A DNA stretch of 64,000 nt from Microbacterium flavum. Its GTDB lineage: Bacteria; Actinomycetota; Actinomycetes; Actinomycetales; Microbacteriaceae. The translations under genes were made by a program, and so were the position numbers. Positions 9,489-17,621 of this stretch are shown in pieces. The stretch covers positions 124,001 to 188,000 of the forward strand of contig NZ_JAFLHG010000005.1 of assembly GCF_018717645.1 (NCBI RefSeq), in the 5' to 3' direction. The first letter of the stretch is position 1. Every line of letters starts with the position of its first letter. The notes beneath the pieces were generated by a model. It was not told the DNA's origin. It saw only the letters and a list, made by a program, of their open reading frames with translations, and ran no database searches.

Positions 9489-9513
9489 ACCACCGCCGCC
9501 GGACGTTCCTCCG

Positions 9514-10260
9514 TCAGGCGCGGGGCGCGACGAGCCCGCGCAGGTGCCCCATGAGGGAGTGCGCCAGGTTGTAGACGACCAGGTGGGCGCCGTCGGCGAA
9601 GGCGGAGGCTGCGGCATCCGCCGTGCCGACGATGTCCATCCGCAGCTTTCCTTCGTCGGCCAGAGCGGCGGCCACCCGGGCCCTCCCCTCCGCGACGGAC
9701 GGATCGCCGGGCGCCGAGCTCGCGGCGAGATCGGCGGGACCGACCATGATTCCGTCGAGGCCCGGCGCCGCGGCGATCCCGGCGGCGTTCGCGACGCCGG
9801 TGGGGGATTCGATCATCCCCAGCACGAGCGTGTTCTCCAGGTACCAGTCACGGTGGGCGGCGGGATCGGTGAGCCCGAAGCGGCCGGCCCGACTATAGGT
9901 GGCGAAACCGCGGGTGCCCCGCGGCGGGTAGTGGCTCGCGGCGACGAGCGCGGCGGCGTCGGCCGCGGTGTCCAGGTGTGGCGCGAGGATGCCCTGGGCG
10001 CCCTGATCGAGCACGCGCAGGATCATTCCGGGGTCGTTCTCTCCGACGCGCACGATCACGGGCACGTCGTGGAGGGCGGCGACGGCGATGTGCTGACGCA
10101 GGGCGCCGACGTCCGCGGGTCCGTGCTCGCAGTCGACGAGGACGAAGTCGAAACCGGCGACGGCCGACATCTCGACGAGCTCCTCGCTCGGCATCCGCAG
10201 CAGCACGCCGATCAGGCGCTCCCCGTGGAGCGCCCGCCGGCGCAGCGACGGGCCCGTCAC
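9514..10260 (-). CDS. HpcH/HpaI-family class II aldolase
   Basis: This 248-residue protein has the family signature FDFVLVDCEHGP near residue 40, metal-ligand Glu in LGMIESPTGV and Asp in GIMVGPADLA. Relatives cleave 4-hydroxy-2-oxo acids (for example keto-deoxy-rhamnonate or hydroxy-oxo-heptanedioate) to pyruvate or a short keto acid plus an aldehyde. I chose the GTG at 10260 because it overlaps the SDR stop (GTGA); the much longer open frame upstream lies inside the SDR gene and is not protein. It is the last gene of a three-gene operon with the SDR and HisD-family dehydrogenase, so it likely performs the final carbon-carbon cleavage of that pathway. Confidence 0.9.
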   Translation of the reverse strand: MTGPSLRRRALHGERLIGVLLRMPSEELVEMSAVAGFDFVLVDCEHGPADVGALRQHIAVAALHDVPVIVRVGENDPGMILRVLDQGAQGILAPHLDTAADAAALVAASHYPPRGTRGFATYSRAGRFGLTDPAAHRDWYLENTLVLGMIESPTGVANAAGIAAAPGLDGIMVGPADLAASSAPGDPSVAEGRARVAAALADEGKLRMDIVGTADAAASAFADGAHLVVYNLAHSLMGHLRGLVAPRA

Positions 10261-11015
10261 GCGATCATCCCCGCGGACAGGTCGATGTCGGCTCCGCAGA
10301 GACCGGGCATCGCCAGCATCGCGATGACGGCGCGGGCCACCTCGTCCTCGGTCACCATGCGCCCGAGCGCGGCGCGGGAGACGAAGTCGCGCTGCGCGTC
10401 GCCGACCGTTCCGCCGGAACGCTCCGCCTCCAGCCGGAAGTTGCGCTCCATCCGCGGCCCGTCCACGGGACCGGGGGAGAGCGTGTTGACGCTGACCCCC
10501 GCCGGGCCGACCTCGAAGGCGAGCGTCGAGGTGAGTCCGATGACCGCCATCTTCGACGCGCAGTACGGGGTGCGGTGGGCCAGCGGACGCTTGCCGGAGA
10601 CGGATGCCACGTTGATCACGTCGCCCGCGCCGCGGGCGACCATGGCCGGGAGGAACGCCCGGCAGATGAGGAACGTCCCGCGGACGTTGACCGCGAACAC
10701 CTCGTCCCAGTCGTCGACGTCGATGTCGGTCAGCGCCGCGACCGGTCCGGGGATCCCGGCGTTGTTGACCACGATCGACACCTCGGTGCCGGCCAGCGCA
10801 TCGCGAAGGGCGTCGACGGATGCCGGATCTGCGACATCGCACACGAGCCCCCGCGCGCGCTCGCCGAGACGGGATGCGACCGCGTCGAGCTTCGCCGCGT
10901 CGCGCCCGACCACGACGACGTCGGCACCGGCCCCGTGCAGCGCGGTCGCGATGGCGGCCCCCAGGCCGCTGCCGCCGCCGGTGACGACGGCGGTGCGGCC
11001 CGTCAGGTCGCTCAT
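10257..11015 (-). CDS. Short-chain dehydrogenase/reductase (SDR)
   Basis: The 252-residue classical SDR has the NAD(P) motif TGGGSGLG (residues 12-19), the structural NNAG, the catalytic Ser in NVASVSG, and YCASK as the Tyr-x-x-x-Lys pair. It oxidises or reduces a hydroxyl/carbonyl group with NAD(P). Its start overlaps the stop of the HisD-family gene by 4 nt and its stop overlaps the aldolase start. The order dehydrogenase, SDR, aldolase suggests consecutive oxidation of a polyhydroxylated compound before cleavage. Confidence 0.92.
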   Translation of the reverse strand: MSDLTGRTAVVTGGGSGLGAAIATALHGAGADVVVVGRDAAKLDAVASRLGERARGLVCDVADPASVDALRDALAGTEVSIVVNNAGIPGPVAALTDIDVDDWDEVFAVNVRGTFLICRAFLPAMVARGAGDVINVASVSGKRPLAHRTPYCASKMAVIGLTSTLAFEVGPAGVSVNTLSPGPVDGPRMERNFRLEAERSGGTVGDAQRDFVSRAALGRMVTEDEVARAVIAMLAMPGLCGADIDLSAGMIA

Positions 11016-12340
11016 CGTGCGCCGGCTCCCGCCGACAGCGCCTCATCGATCCAGCCGAACGACCGGGCGCCGTGACGCCAGGCGCGGGCATCGCCCGAGC
11101 GGGCGTGTCCCTCGAAGAGCTCCACGCGCGCGGCCCGACCGCACACCTCGCCGAGCTGAGCGGAGGATGCCGGCTCCACGATCTCCTGGTAGGTCACCGT
11201 GCGCAGGTACTTCCCGACCCAGAGGCCGCCGGTGTACCGCGCGGCGCCGAGCGTCGGCAGCACGTGATTGGTCCCGATGACCTTGTCGCCGTAGGACACG
11301 CACGTGTTCTCGCCGAGGAAGAGCGCGCCGTAGTCGTGCATCTTCTCCAGGGCCTCGCGCGGGTTCTCGGTGAAGACCTGCACGTGCTCGAACGCGAAGC
11401 TGTCGGCGAGCGCGTAGGCCTCGTCGAGGTCGTCGACGACGATGACCTGTCCCCAGTCGCGCCACGCCGGCTCGGCGTAGTCCTTCGTGGACATCCCCGG
11501 CAGGAGCGCCTCGATGTGGGCGATGACCTGCTCGCCGAGATCGCGCGACGTCGTGATGAGCACGGCGGGCGACTCGGGCCCGTGCTCGGCCTGCGACAGC
11601 AGATCCACGGCGGTGAAGAACGGGTCGGCATTCTCGTCCGCCACGATGAGGATCTCGGTGGGCCCGGCGAACAGATCGATGCCTACCTCGCCGAACAGCT
11701 GCCGCTTGGCTTCGGCGACGTACGCGTTCCCGGGGCCGGCGATCATGTTCACCGGGGCGATCGTCTCCGTGCCGACCGCCATCGCGGTGACGGCCTGGAT
11801 CCCGCCCAGGATGTAGATCTCGTCCGCACCGGCGAGTTTCATCGCCGCGACGGTCGCCGCGGGGATCTCCCCGCGGATCGGGGGTGTGCAGGCGACGACG
11901 CGCGGCACGCCCGCCACCTTCGCGGTGATGATCGTCATGTGCGCCGAGGCGGTCAGCGGGTATTTTCCGCCCGGGATGTACGCGCCGGCCGCCTGCACCG
12001 GAACGTGCTTCTGACCGAGGAAGACTCCCGGGAGGGTCTCGACCTCGATGTCGGTGAGGGAGTCGCGCTGCGCCTGGGCGAACCGTCGCACCTGGGACTG
12101 GACGAAGACGATGTCCTCGATGACCTGCGGGTCCAGGCCCGCCATGATCTGTTCGATCTCCTCGTCGCTGAGGCGGAAGGAGTCCGGGGTCCACCTGTCG
12201 AACTTCTCCGCGTAGCGGCGGACGGCCTCATCGCCGTTCGCGCGGATGTCGGCGATGACGGAGCGGACGCTGTCGGCGACGTCGGCCTGGGCCGTGTCGG
12301 TGAACGACTTCGTCGGGGCGGACTTCAGATGCAGGGCCAT
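11012..12340 (-). CDS. HisD-family zinc alcohol dehydrogenase (paralog 1), probably catabolic
   Basis: The 442-residue protein belongs to the histidinol dehydrogenase superfamily: zinc ligands in LLSQAEHGP, SYGDK and the late EGHARSG, and the catalytic Glu-His pair in FAFEHVQVF. The NAD site is intact (GGIQAVTAMA, AGPGNAYVAEAKRQLFG). True HisD carries out a four-electron oxidation of an amino alcohol to an acid, and relatives such as HpsN oxidise sulfopropanediol. No his genes are nearby. It heads an operon with an SDR and an aldolase and lies opposite a LacI gene, so a catabolic alcohol-to-acid step is more likely than histidine synthesis. The ATG at 12340 has an AAAGGAC ribosome site; the frame extends further upstream without one. 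Confidence 0.88.
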   Translation of the reverse strand: MALHLKSAPTKSFTDTAQADVADSVRSVIADIRANGDEAVRRYAEKFDRWTPDSFRLSDEEIEQIMAGLDPQVIEDIVFVQSQVRRFAQAQRDSLTDIEVETLPGVFLGQKHVPVQAAGAYIPGGKYPLTASAHMTIITAKVAGVPRVVACTPPIRGEIPAATVAAMKLAGADEIYILGGIQAVTAMAVGTETIAPVNMIAGPGNAYVAEAKRQLFGEVGIDLFAGPTEILIVADENADPFFTAVDLLSQAEHGPESPAVLITTSRDLGEQVIAHIEALLPGMSTKDYAEPAWRDWGQVIVVDDLDEAYALADSFAFEHVQVFTENPREALEKMHDYGALFLGENTCVSYGDKVIGTNHVLPTLGAARYTGGLWVGKYLRTVTYQEIVEPASSAQLGEVCGRAARVELFEGHARSGDARAWRHGARSFGWIDEALSAGAGAR

Positions 12341-12355
12341 GGGCCGTCCTTTCAT

Positions 12356-12389
12356 GCATACGTATGCTGACAGTATGACTCCGTATGCA
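12356..12389. promoter_or_regulatory. Candidate LacI-family operator, copy 2 (perfect palindrome) with extra half site
   Basis: GCATACGTATGC at 12356-12367 is a perfect 12-bp palindrome, 15 bp upstream of the HisD-family start. A half site (CGTATGCA) follows at 12382-12389. It sits in the gap between the divergent dehydrogenase operon and the LacI gene, so it can serve repression and autoregulation together. Confidence 0.8.
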
Positions 12390-12447
12390 AAACGCGTCAA
12401 GAGTCGAATAGACTCGGGTCTACCGACGCGCGGAAGGTGGTGCAGGG

Positions 12448-13443
12448 GTGGCTGTCACGAGCCATGATGTCGCTCGCCTGGCCGGCGTGTCCCAGCCCAC
12501 CGTCTCGCGTGCCCTCCGCGACGACCCGCGGGTATCGGCCGAGACCAAGCGGCGCGTGCGCGACGCCGCGAATCTGCTGGGCTACGTGCCGAGTGACGCC
12601 GGCCGCGCGCTCTCGTCGGGTCGCACCCGTCGTATCGGGCTGCTGCTGACCGACCTCAGCAACCACTTCTACTCGCACATCATCTCGCCGATCCACCGAG
12701 AGCTGGAGTCGCAGGGCTATCAGCTGATGCTCCACGCGGAGGACGCCGACACCGAGCTCGTCGCAGAGCGCCTCATCGGCAACGGGCTGGACGGCGTCAT
12801 CCTGGCGACGACCACCGTGGACTCGGTCGTGCCGCTGCGGCTGCGCGACCGTCGGCTCCCGTTCATCTACTTCAACCGCACGGCATCCGTCGTGGATGCC
12901 GACGCCACCGTCGTCTCTGCGACCCGCGGCTTCGAGGAGGCCGTCCGCCGCGCGGCGGATCTCGGCCACCGTCGGATCGGCGCCGTCCTCGGACCCGAGA
13001 ATACGAGCACGGCCGCCAGTCGCGAGGTCGCACTGCGGGCAGCGCTCGCCGGACACGGACTCGCTCTGGTGCCCGAACTCGTGCGCCGCGGCCCCTTCGA
13101 CACGGCCGCGGGCGATGCGGCCACGACCTCGCTGCTGTCGCTGGCGGAGCCGCCGACGGCCATCTTCTGCGGAAACGACGTCATCGCCTACGGCACGCTG
13201 AACGCGGCACGGCGCCTCGGTGTCGAGGTTCCCGGCGACCTCTCCGTGATCGGATTCGACGGCCTCCCCGCCGCCGGGTGGGAGATCATCGACCTCTCGA
13301 CGATCGCCTACGACCTCGCGGAGATGGCGGCGGAGGCGGCCCGGCTGATCGTCCACCGTGTCGAGAATCAGGATGCGCCGCTGGTGCGCACCGAGTTCGA
13401 CACCCGCTTCGTCCAGCGGCACACGCTCGCCGCGCCGCGCTGA
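12448..13443 (+). CDS. LacI-family transcriptional regulator
   Basis: This 331-residue repressor has an N-terminal helix-turn-helix and hinge (TSHDVARLAGVSQPTVSRAL, then LLGYVPSDAGRALSSGRT) and a periplasmic-binding-protein-like effector domain with FCGNDVIAYG and DLSVIGFDG. LacI proteins usually bind palindromes with a central CG and release on binding a sugar or catabolite. The perfect palindrome GCATACGTATGC lies 80 bp upstream in the divergent promoter, and near copies precede two other units of the locus. The GTG start at 12448 gives the normal N-terminus. Confidence 0.95.
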   Translation: MAVTSHDVARLAGVSQPTVSRALRDDPRVSAETKRRVRDAANLLGYVPSDAGRALSSGRTRRIGLLLTDLSNHFYSHIISPIHRELESQGYQLMLHAEDADTELVAERLIGNGLDGVILATTTVDSVVPLRLRDRRLPFIYFNRTASVVDADATVVSATRGFEEAVRRAADLGHRRIGAVLGPENTSTAASREVALRAALAGHGLALVPELVRRGPFDTAAGDAATTSLLSLAEPPTAIFCGNDVIAYGTLNAARRLGVEVPGDLSVIGFDGLPAAGWEIIDLSTIAYDLAEMAAEAARLIVHRVENQDAPLVRTEFDTRFVQRHTLAAPR

Positions 13444-13520
13444 CGCGGCGCGGTCGACGCGCGAACCGTCCTCTGCGGCGTCCCGCGGAGGTTTGCGATC
13501 GCCCCTTGTGCACCTCCTGT

Positions 13521-13532
13521 GCATACGCATAC
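13521..13532. promoter_or_regulatory. Candidate LacI-family operator, copy 3
   Basis: GCATACGCATAC lies 59 bp before the start of the gene at 13592. It differs from the two other copies at only one or two positions and ties the downstream three-gene unit to the same regulator. Confidence 0.65.
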
Positions 13533-13591
13533 ACTGCCGGTAATCGATCCAGTCCGGCGATGTCGGACGAAGAACTGTAAGGAGCAACACC

Positions 13592-14572
13592 GTGTCTCTC
13601 GATCCGGTCGCCTACCAGCCGTACGCAGACCCCGACGACTTCATCCGCGAGGTGACCGACCTGATCTGGGTCGACCGCTCGATCAGCTTCATCCGAGAGA
13701 ACTACGAGCCGGACTCGATCGTGCACGGCGCTCTGGGGACCTCGATCGACCGCGACGAGGTCATCGAGGGCACGCTCATGCGCATCTCGTCGACGCCGGA
13801 CCGCGTCGGCCAGGCGGAGGACGTCATCTGGGAGGCGCGCGGCGACGACGCGTTCCTCAGCTCGCACCTCGTGCTGTCGGGGCACCTCCTCACCGGCGCG
13901 CACAGCCGCACCATCGCGAACTGCCTGTACCGGCGCGGCCGCATGGTGGAGGAGTGGGTCGTCCGCGACACGCTCGCGGGGGCCCTGGAAAGCGGCATCG
14001 ATCCCGATGAGGCCGCTCAGGCGTACACCTTCCGCGGGTACTCGGGATCGTGGACGCAGCCGGCGCCCGCCGACCCGATCGTGGAGGGCGACTCGGGCCC
14101 GCGGCCCGACGAGCACCGCGCCGAGGTGGAGAAGGTGATCGACATGATCACGACGGTGTGGAACGAGCGCGACCTGCAGAAGGTCGAGACGTACTTCGAG
14201 CGTGACCTCGTGCTGCACACGGTGGGCAACCAGGTCATCATCCGCCCCGAGGGCTACCGTCGGGCGCTGCTGCGCTTCCTCGAGTCGTTCCCGGGCGGGC
14301 AGTTCGAGATCCGCGACATCCAGACCAACTACGACGTGCGCTACGCCGGACTCCGCGTCGCGGTGGTTTGGAAGTTCGTCGGCACCTACAACGGAAAGCC
14401 CAACTACGGACCGATCACGGGCAAGCCCGTCGACGTGCTGGGCATCTCCCAGTTCACGTTCCACCAGGGCGCGCTCGTCAAGGAGGTCCGCCTCTGGGAC
14501 GACATCGCCCTGCGGGCCCAGATCGCCGGCATGCGCGATGACCAGCCGGTCGGCCCCGCGAACATCTACTGA
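13592..14572 (+). CDS. Double SnoaL/NTF2-fold protein
   Basis: This 326-residue protein appears to contain two NTF2-like cone domains, residues about 15-140 and 170-305. The second is typical of SnoaL-like ester cyclases (VWNERDLQKVETYFERDLVLH, RRALLRFLESFPGGQFEI). Such folds act as isomerases, cyclases, dehydratases or small-ligand binders. The first half begins DFIREVTDLIWVDRSISFIR and keeps the hydrophobic pocket pattern. Spacing to the bicupin gene is 34 bp, and both share the operator at 13521. Activity cannot be assigned; a tautomerase, dehydratase or cyclase step in the locus pathway is a reasonable guess. Confidence 0.8.
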   Translation: MSLDPVAYQPYADPDDFIREVTDLIWVDRSISFIRENYEPDSIVHGALGTSIDRDEVIEGTLMRISSTPDRVGQAEDVIWEARGDDAFLSSHLVLSGHLLTGAHSRTIANCLYRRGRMVEEWVVRDTLAGALESGIDPDEAAQAYTFRGYSGSWTQPAPADPIVEGDSGPRPDEHRAEVEKVIDMITTVWNERDLQKVETYFERDLVLHTVGNQVIIRPEGYRRALLRFLESFPGGQFEIRDIQTNYDVRYAGLRVAVVWKFVGTYNGKPNYGPITGKPVDVLGISQFTFHQGALVKEVRLWDDIALRAQIAGMRDDQPVGPANIY

Positions 14573-14606
14573 TCCATTGACGGACACACGAGAAGGAACC
14601 AGAACA

Positions 14607-15755
14607 ATGAGTGACACGATCGTCGACCAGACGGAGATCGAGCGGCGCACGATCCGCAAGAGCGACTGGGTGGCCTGCAACTCGGCCTTCATCGACTGCC
14701 GCACCCCCGGTTCGGACAAGAAGGAGAACTACGCGTTCATCGGCGGGGGCGTCTCCCAGAACGCGGAGCAGTTCATCAACCTCACCGAGGAGCACGGCTT
14801 CAACACCGGCGCGGCCGGCATGCCCAACGGCATCTCGAACAACCTGCACCTCCACTTCACTGCCGAGACCTTCATCAACCTGGGCGGCGAGTTCCGCCTG
14901 CGCTGGGGAGTGGACGGGAAGCAGGGCGAGTACGTCAGCACCGACGGCGACATCGTCACCGTCCCGACCTGGATCTTCCGCGGGTTCACCAACGAGGGCC
15001 CGGACGAAGGCATCCTCTACACCGTCCTGGGTCGCGACAACACGGGCGGGATCATCTGGGGCCCCTCGGTCCTGCGCGAGGCGGAGGGCTACGGCCTCCA
15101 CCTCACGGCCGACAATCGCCTGATCGACACCGTCGCCGGCGACGTCGTGCCGGACGACGTCGCGCTGATCACGCCGATGAAGCAGCACTACATCGACGAG
15201 CTCACCACCTACACGGTCGAGGACATGCGCAAGCGCGTCATCCAACCCGGCGACCGCGTCTACAGCGATCACGCCCTGCTGTGCAACGCCCTCCCCGGCG
15301 GTGGAGCCCAGCTCAGCCTCGCGATCGGCTACGGCATGAGCGAGGACCGTCGTCAGGTGCCCAACGTGCACGAGCCGCACTCGTTCAACCTCGCGTGGGT
15401 GCGCGCCGCCGAAGACGAGGGCATCCTCCGCCACCGTCACGACAAGCCGCAGGAGCTCCTCATCAAGTCCGGCCGCTGGGAGCTCACGCTCAACGGCGAC
15501 CCGTCCTCGACGATCGAGCTCGGCCCCTCGGATGCCTTCTCGGTGCCCGCCGGCGCCTGGCGCGCCATCCGCTGCGTCGAGGCCGGAGCCTCCGGCACGG
15601 GCGAGCTGCTCGTCATCAACGCCGGTGACGATCGGGTCTACCTCGAGTGGGCTCCCGAGGTCGTCGACGCGGCGCGTGACGCCGACTGGATGATCGACCC
15701 GAACGGCTACCTCGCGCCCGTGGGCGTCATGGTGACCGCGACCGAAGACGACTGA
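14607..15755 (+). CDS. Bicupin protein
   Basis: The 382-residue protein has two cupin barrels. Each retains a metal motif: HLHFTAE in the N-terminal barrel (about residues 90-96) and RHRHDKPQE in the C-terminal one (about 280-288). It could therefore be an oxygenase, isomerase or lyase such as those acting on keto acids, gentisate or sugars. I chose the ATG at 14607 for its AGAAGGAA ribosome site and the coherent N-terminus; the open frame further upstream is out-of-frame shadow of the previous gene. It follows the NTF2-fold gene and precedes the amidase gene in one apparent operon. Confidence 0.82.
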   Translation: MSDTIVDQTEIERRTIRKSDWVACNSAFIDCRTPGSDKKENYAFIGGGVSQNAEQFINLTEEHGFNTGAAGMPNGISNNLHLHFTAETFINLGGEFRLRWGVDGKQGEYVSTDGDIVTVPTWIFRGFTNEGPDEGILYTVLGRDNTGGIIWGPSVLREAEGYGLHLTADNRLIDTVAGDVVPDDVALITPMKQHYIDELTTYTVEDMRKRVIQPGDRVYSDHALLCNALPGGGAQLSLAIGYGMSEDRRQVPNVHEPHSFNLAWVRAAEDEGILRHRHDKPQELLIKSGRWELTLNGDPSSTIELGPSDAFSVPAGAWRAIRCVEAGASGTGELLVINAGDDRVYLEWAPEVVDAARDADWMIDPNGYLAPVGVMVTATEDD

Positions 15756-15797
15756 GCGGGAGCATCCGCTCCTCTCGCGAAGGCAGGGCACAACGTC

Positions 15798-16607
15798 ATG
15801 AGATCGCTGCGCGCCGCGGCCGCGTCGCCCGCCGTCCGGCTGGGTGACGTCGACGGCAACCTCGACCGCATCCGGGATGCCGTGCGAAATGCCGCCGCTC
15901 GGGGAGCACGCCTGATCGTGCTCCCCGAGCTGGCGACGTCCGGCTACGTCTTCGCCGACGTCGACGAGGCGATGCGCGCCTCCCTCATGCGGGACGACCC
16001 GCGGTGGGAGGACGTGTCATCCGTCCTGCCCGACGGGGCCGTCGCCGTCGTGGGGTATGCCGAGCGCGACGGCGATCGCCTTTTCAACACCGCCGCCGTG
16101 CTGACGCGCGAGCGCCGACTCGGCGACTACCGCAAGGCCCACCTGTGGGGTGGTGAGCGCGCGATCTTCGGTGTCGGCGATGCCGCGGGCGCCGTCTTCG
16201 ACACCCCCGTCGGGCGGGTCGGCGTGGCGATCTGCTACGACAGCGAGTTCCCCGAGGTGCCGCGACGACTCGCACTGGCCGGCGCCGAGGTGCTCGCCCT
16301 TCCGGTGAACTGGCCGCAGATCCGGCGGCCGGACGGAGAGCATCCGCCCGAGACCATCCAGACGATGGCCGCCGCACGATCTTCGCGCCTGGCCACCGTC
16401 ATCGCGGACCGTCAGGGCGCCGAGCGCGGGGTCGCCTGGACGGGCGGGACCGCGATCATCGACGAGGACGGCTGGATCATGGCCGTCCCCGACGCCGACG
16501 GCCTCGCGTGGGCGGAGCTGAGTCTGCGCCCGCCCGGCGACAAGTCCCTGCCGCCGCACAACGACCTGTTCGCCGACCGCCGTCCGGACCTGTACGGCGC
16601 GATCTGA
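15798..16607 (+). CDS. Carbon-nitrogen hydrolase (nitrilase/amidase superfamily)
   Basis: The 269-residue protein shows the superfamily catalytic triad: Glu in VLPELATSGY, Lys in GDYRKAHLW and Cys in VAICYDSEFPE. Members hydrolyse amides, carbamoyl compounds or nitriles. It is the last gene of the unit beginning at 13592 and 42 bp after the bicupin, which hints that the compound handled by this locus carries an amide or carbamoyl nitrogen. Length and motifs are complete. Confidence 0.9.
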   Translation: MRSLRAAAASPAVRLGDVDGNLDRIRDAVRNAAARGARLIVLPELATSGYVFADVDEAMRASLMRDDPRWEDVSSVLPDGAVAVVGYAERDGDRLFNTAAVLTRERRLGDYRKAHLWGGERAIFGVGDAAGAVFDTPVGRVGVAICYDSEFPEVPRRLALAGAEVLALPVNWPQIRRPDGEHPPETIQTMAAARSSRLATVIADRQGAERGVAWTGGTAIIDEDGWIMAVPDADGLAWAELSLRPPGDKSLPPHNDLFADRRPDLYGAI

Positions 16608-16616
16608 CCGCCCCGC

Positions 16617-17543
16617 TCAGTCCGCCCTGCTGCGGCCCGCGTGATCGCCGACCTTCGCGAGCAGCGTCTCGCGGGCAAGGCCCGCGATGCGACGGGTCGC
16701 GGGCGAGAGGTACGCGCCCTCGCGGTGCACGAGGGCGATCGTGTCGTAGATCGGCTCGGCGAACGGGAACACGTCGATCCCGGGCGGGAAGGACGGCGAC
16801 TCGGCGATCGTGCGTGAGACGATCGTGTCACCCGCTCCCGTCGCGACCAGACTCAGCGCCGTCTCGACGTGTTCGACCTCGATCACCGGATCGATCGAGA
16901 GTCCCTGCAGCTGCGCGCGCTCGAGCAGCTGCCGCCGCGTCGGATCCTTCCACCCGGCGTGCGCGTCGTAGAGGACGAGTGTCGCCGCCGCGACATCCTC
17001 GATCGACACCGGGCCGTCCGCGGCCAGGCGCCGGGTGGACGCGTACAGCACCTCGTCGCGGAAGAGCGGGGTGATCGTCAGACCGGACTCCTCGATCGGC
17101 AGCACGAGCAGCCCCGCCTCGACCTCGCCGCGGGCGATCGCCTCCGCGACGACGGCGGAGTTGAGGCCCACGAGCCGTACCTTGACCCGCGGATGCCGGC
17201 GGTGGAACCGCTGCACGAGGTCGGCGAGGTCGTAGTACGCCGCATTGCGGAGCACGCCGAACGTGCACGTCCCGCCGTCGAGCGCGTTGAGCGCGCGGAC
17301 CGTCTCGATGCCGCTCTCCACCGCGCCCACCGCCTGCTCGGCGTGCGGCCGCAGAGCCTGCGCCGCAGCCGTCGGCACCAGCCGCCGCGCGCCGCGGGTG
17401 AACAGTCGGGCGCCGAGTTCGCGTTCCAGCCGGGCGACGAGTTCCGACACGGAGGCCTGCGTCGTGTCCAGGTGGACGGCGGCCGCGGTGAAGGACCCCG
17501 TCTCGAGCGCGGCGAGGAACGCCTCGAGTTGGACGATCGTCAT
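16617..17543 (-). CDS. LysR-family transcriptional regulator
   Basis: The 308-residue protein has the N-terminal LysR helix-turn-helix (IVQLEAFLAALETGSFTAAA, LDTTQASVSELVARLERELG) and an effector-binding domain of the usual length. It is divergent from the second HisD-family gene; the 78-bp gap holds a nested palindrome. It most likely activates the hisD-like/betaine-importer set in response to its substrate. Convergent with the amidase gene, with only 9 bp between. Confidence 0.94.
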   Translation of the reverse strand: MTIVQLEAFLAALETGSFTAAAVHLDTTQASVSELVARLERELGARLFTRGARRLVPTAAAQALRPHAEQAVGAVESGIETVRALNALDGGTCTFGVLRNAAYYDLADLVQRFHRRHPRVKVRLVGLNSAVVAEAIARGEVEAGLLVLPIEESGLTITPLFRDEVLYASTRRLAADGPVSIEDVAAATLVLYDAHAGWKDPTRRQLLERAQLQGLSIDPVIEVEHVETALSLVATGAGDTIVSRTIAESPSFPPGIDVFPFAEPIYDTIALVHREGAYLSPATRRIAGLARETLLAKVGDHAGRSRAD

Positions 17544-17555
17544 GAAGCAATGGTA

Positions 17556-17588
17556 AACCCGATGGATTGCATCGGTAACAATCGGGTT
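17556..17588. promoter_or_regulatory. Nested palindromes, probable LysR operator
   Basis: AACCCGAT (17556-17563) pairs with ATCGGGTT (17581-17588), and inside them CCGATG and CATCGG form a second palindrome. ATTG-N9-CAAT, a LysR-type box, also lies in this stretch. It is centred between the divergent LysR gene and the second HisD-family gene. Confidence 0.65.
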
Positions 17589-17621
17589 GTGCCAGGTTCA
17601 GCACGCCTTTAGCGTGACAGC

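Noticed and set aside
9514..11091. A 525-residue fusion of an arginine-rich protein with the HpcH-type aldolase
   Set aside because: The N-terminal half is antisense-frame translation inside the SDR gene; the real aldolase begins at 10260 with a 4-nt overlap.
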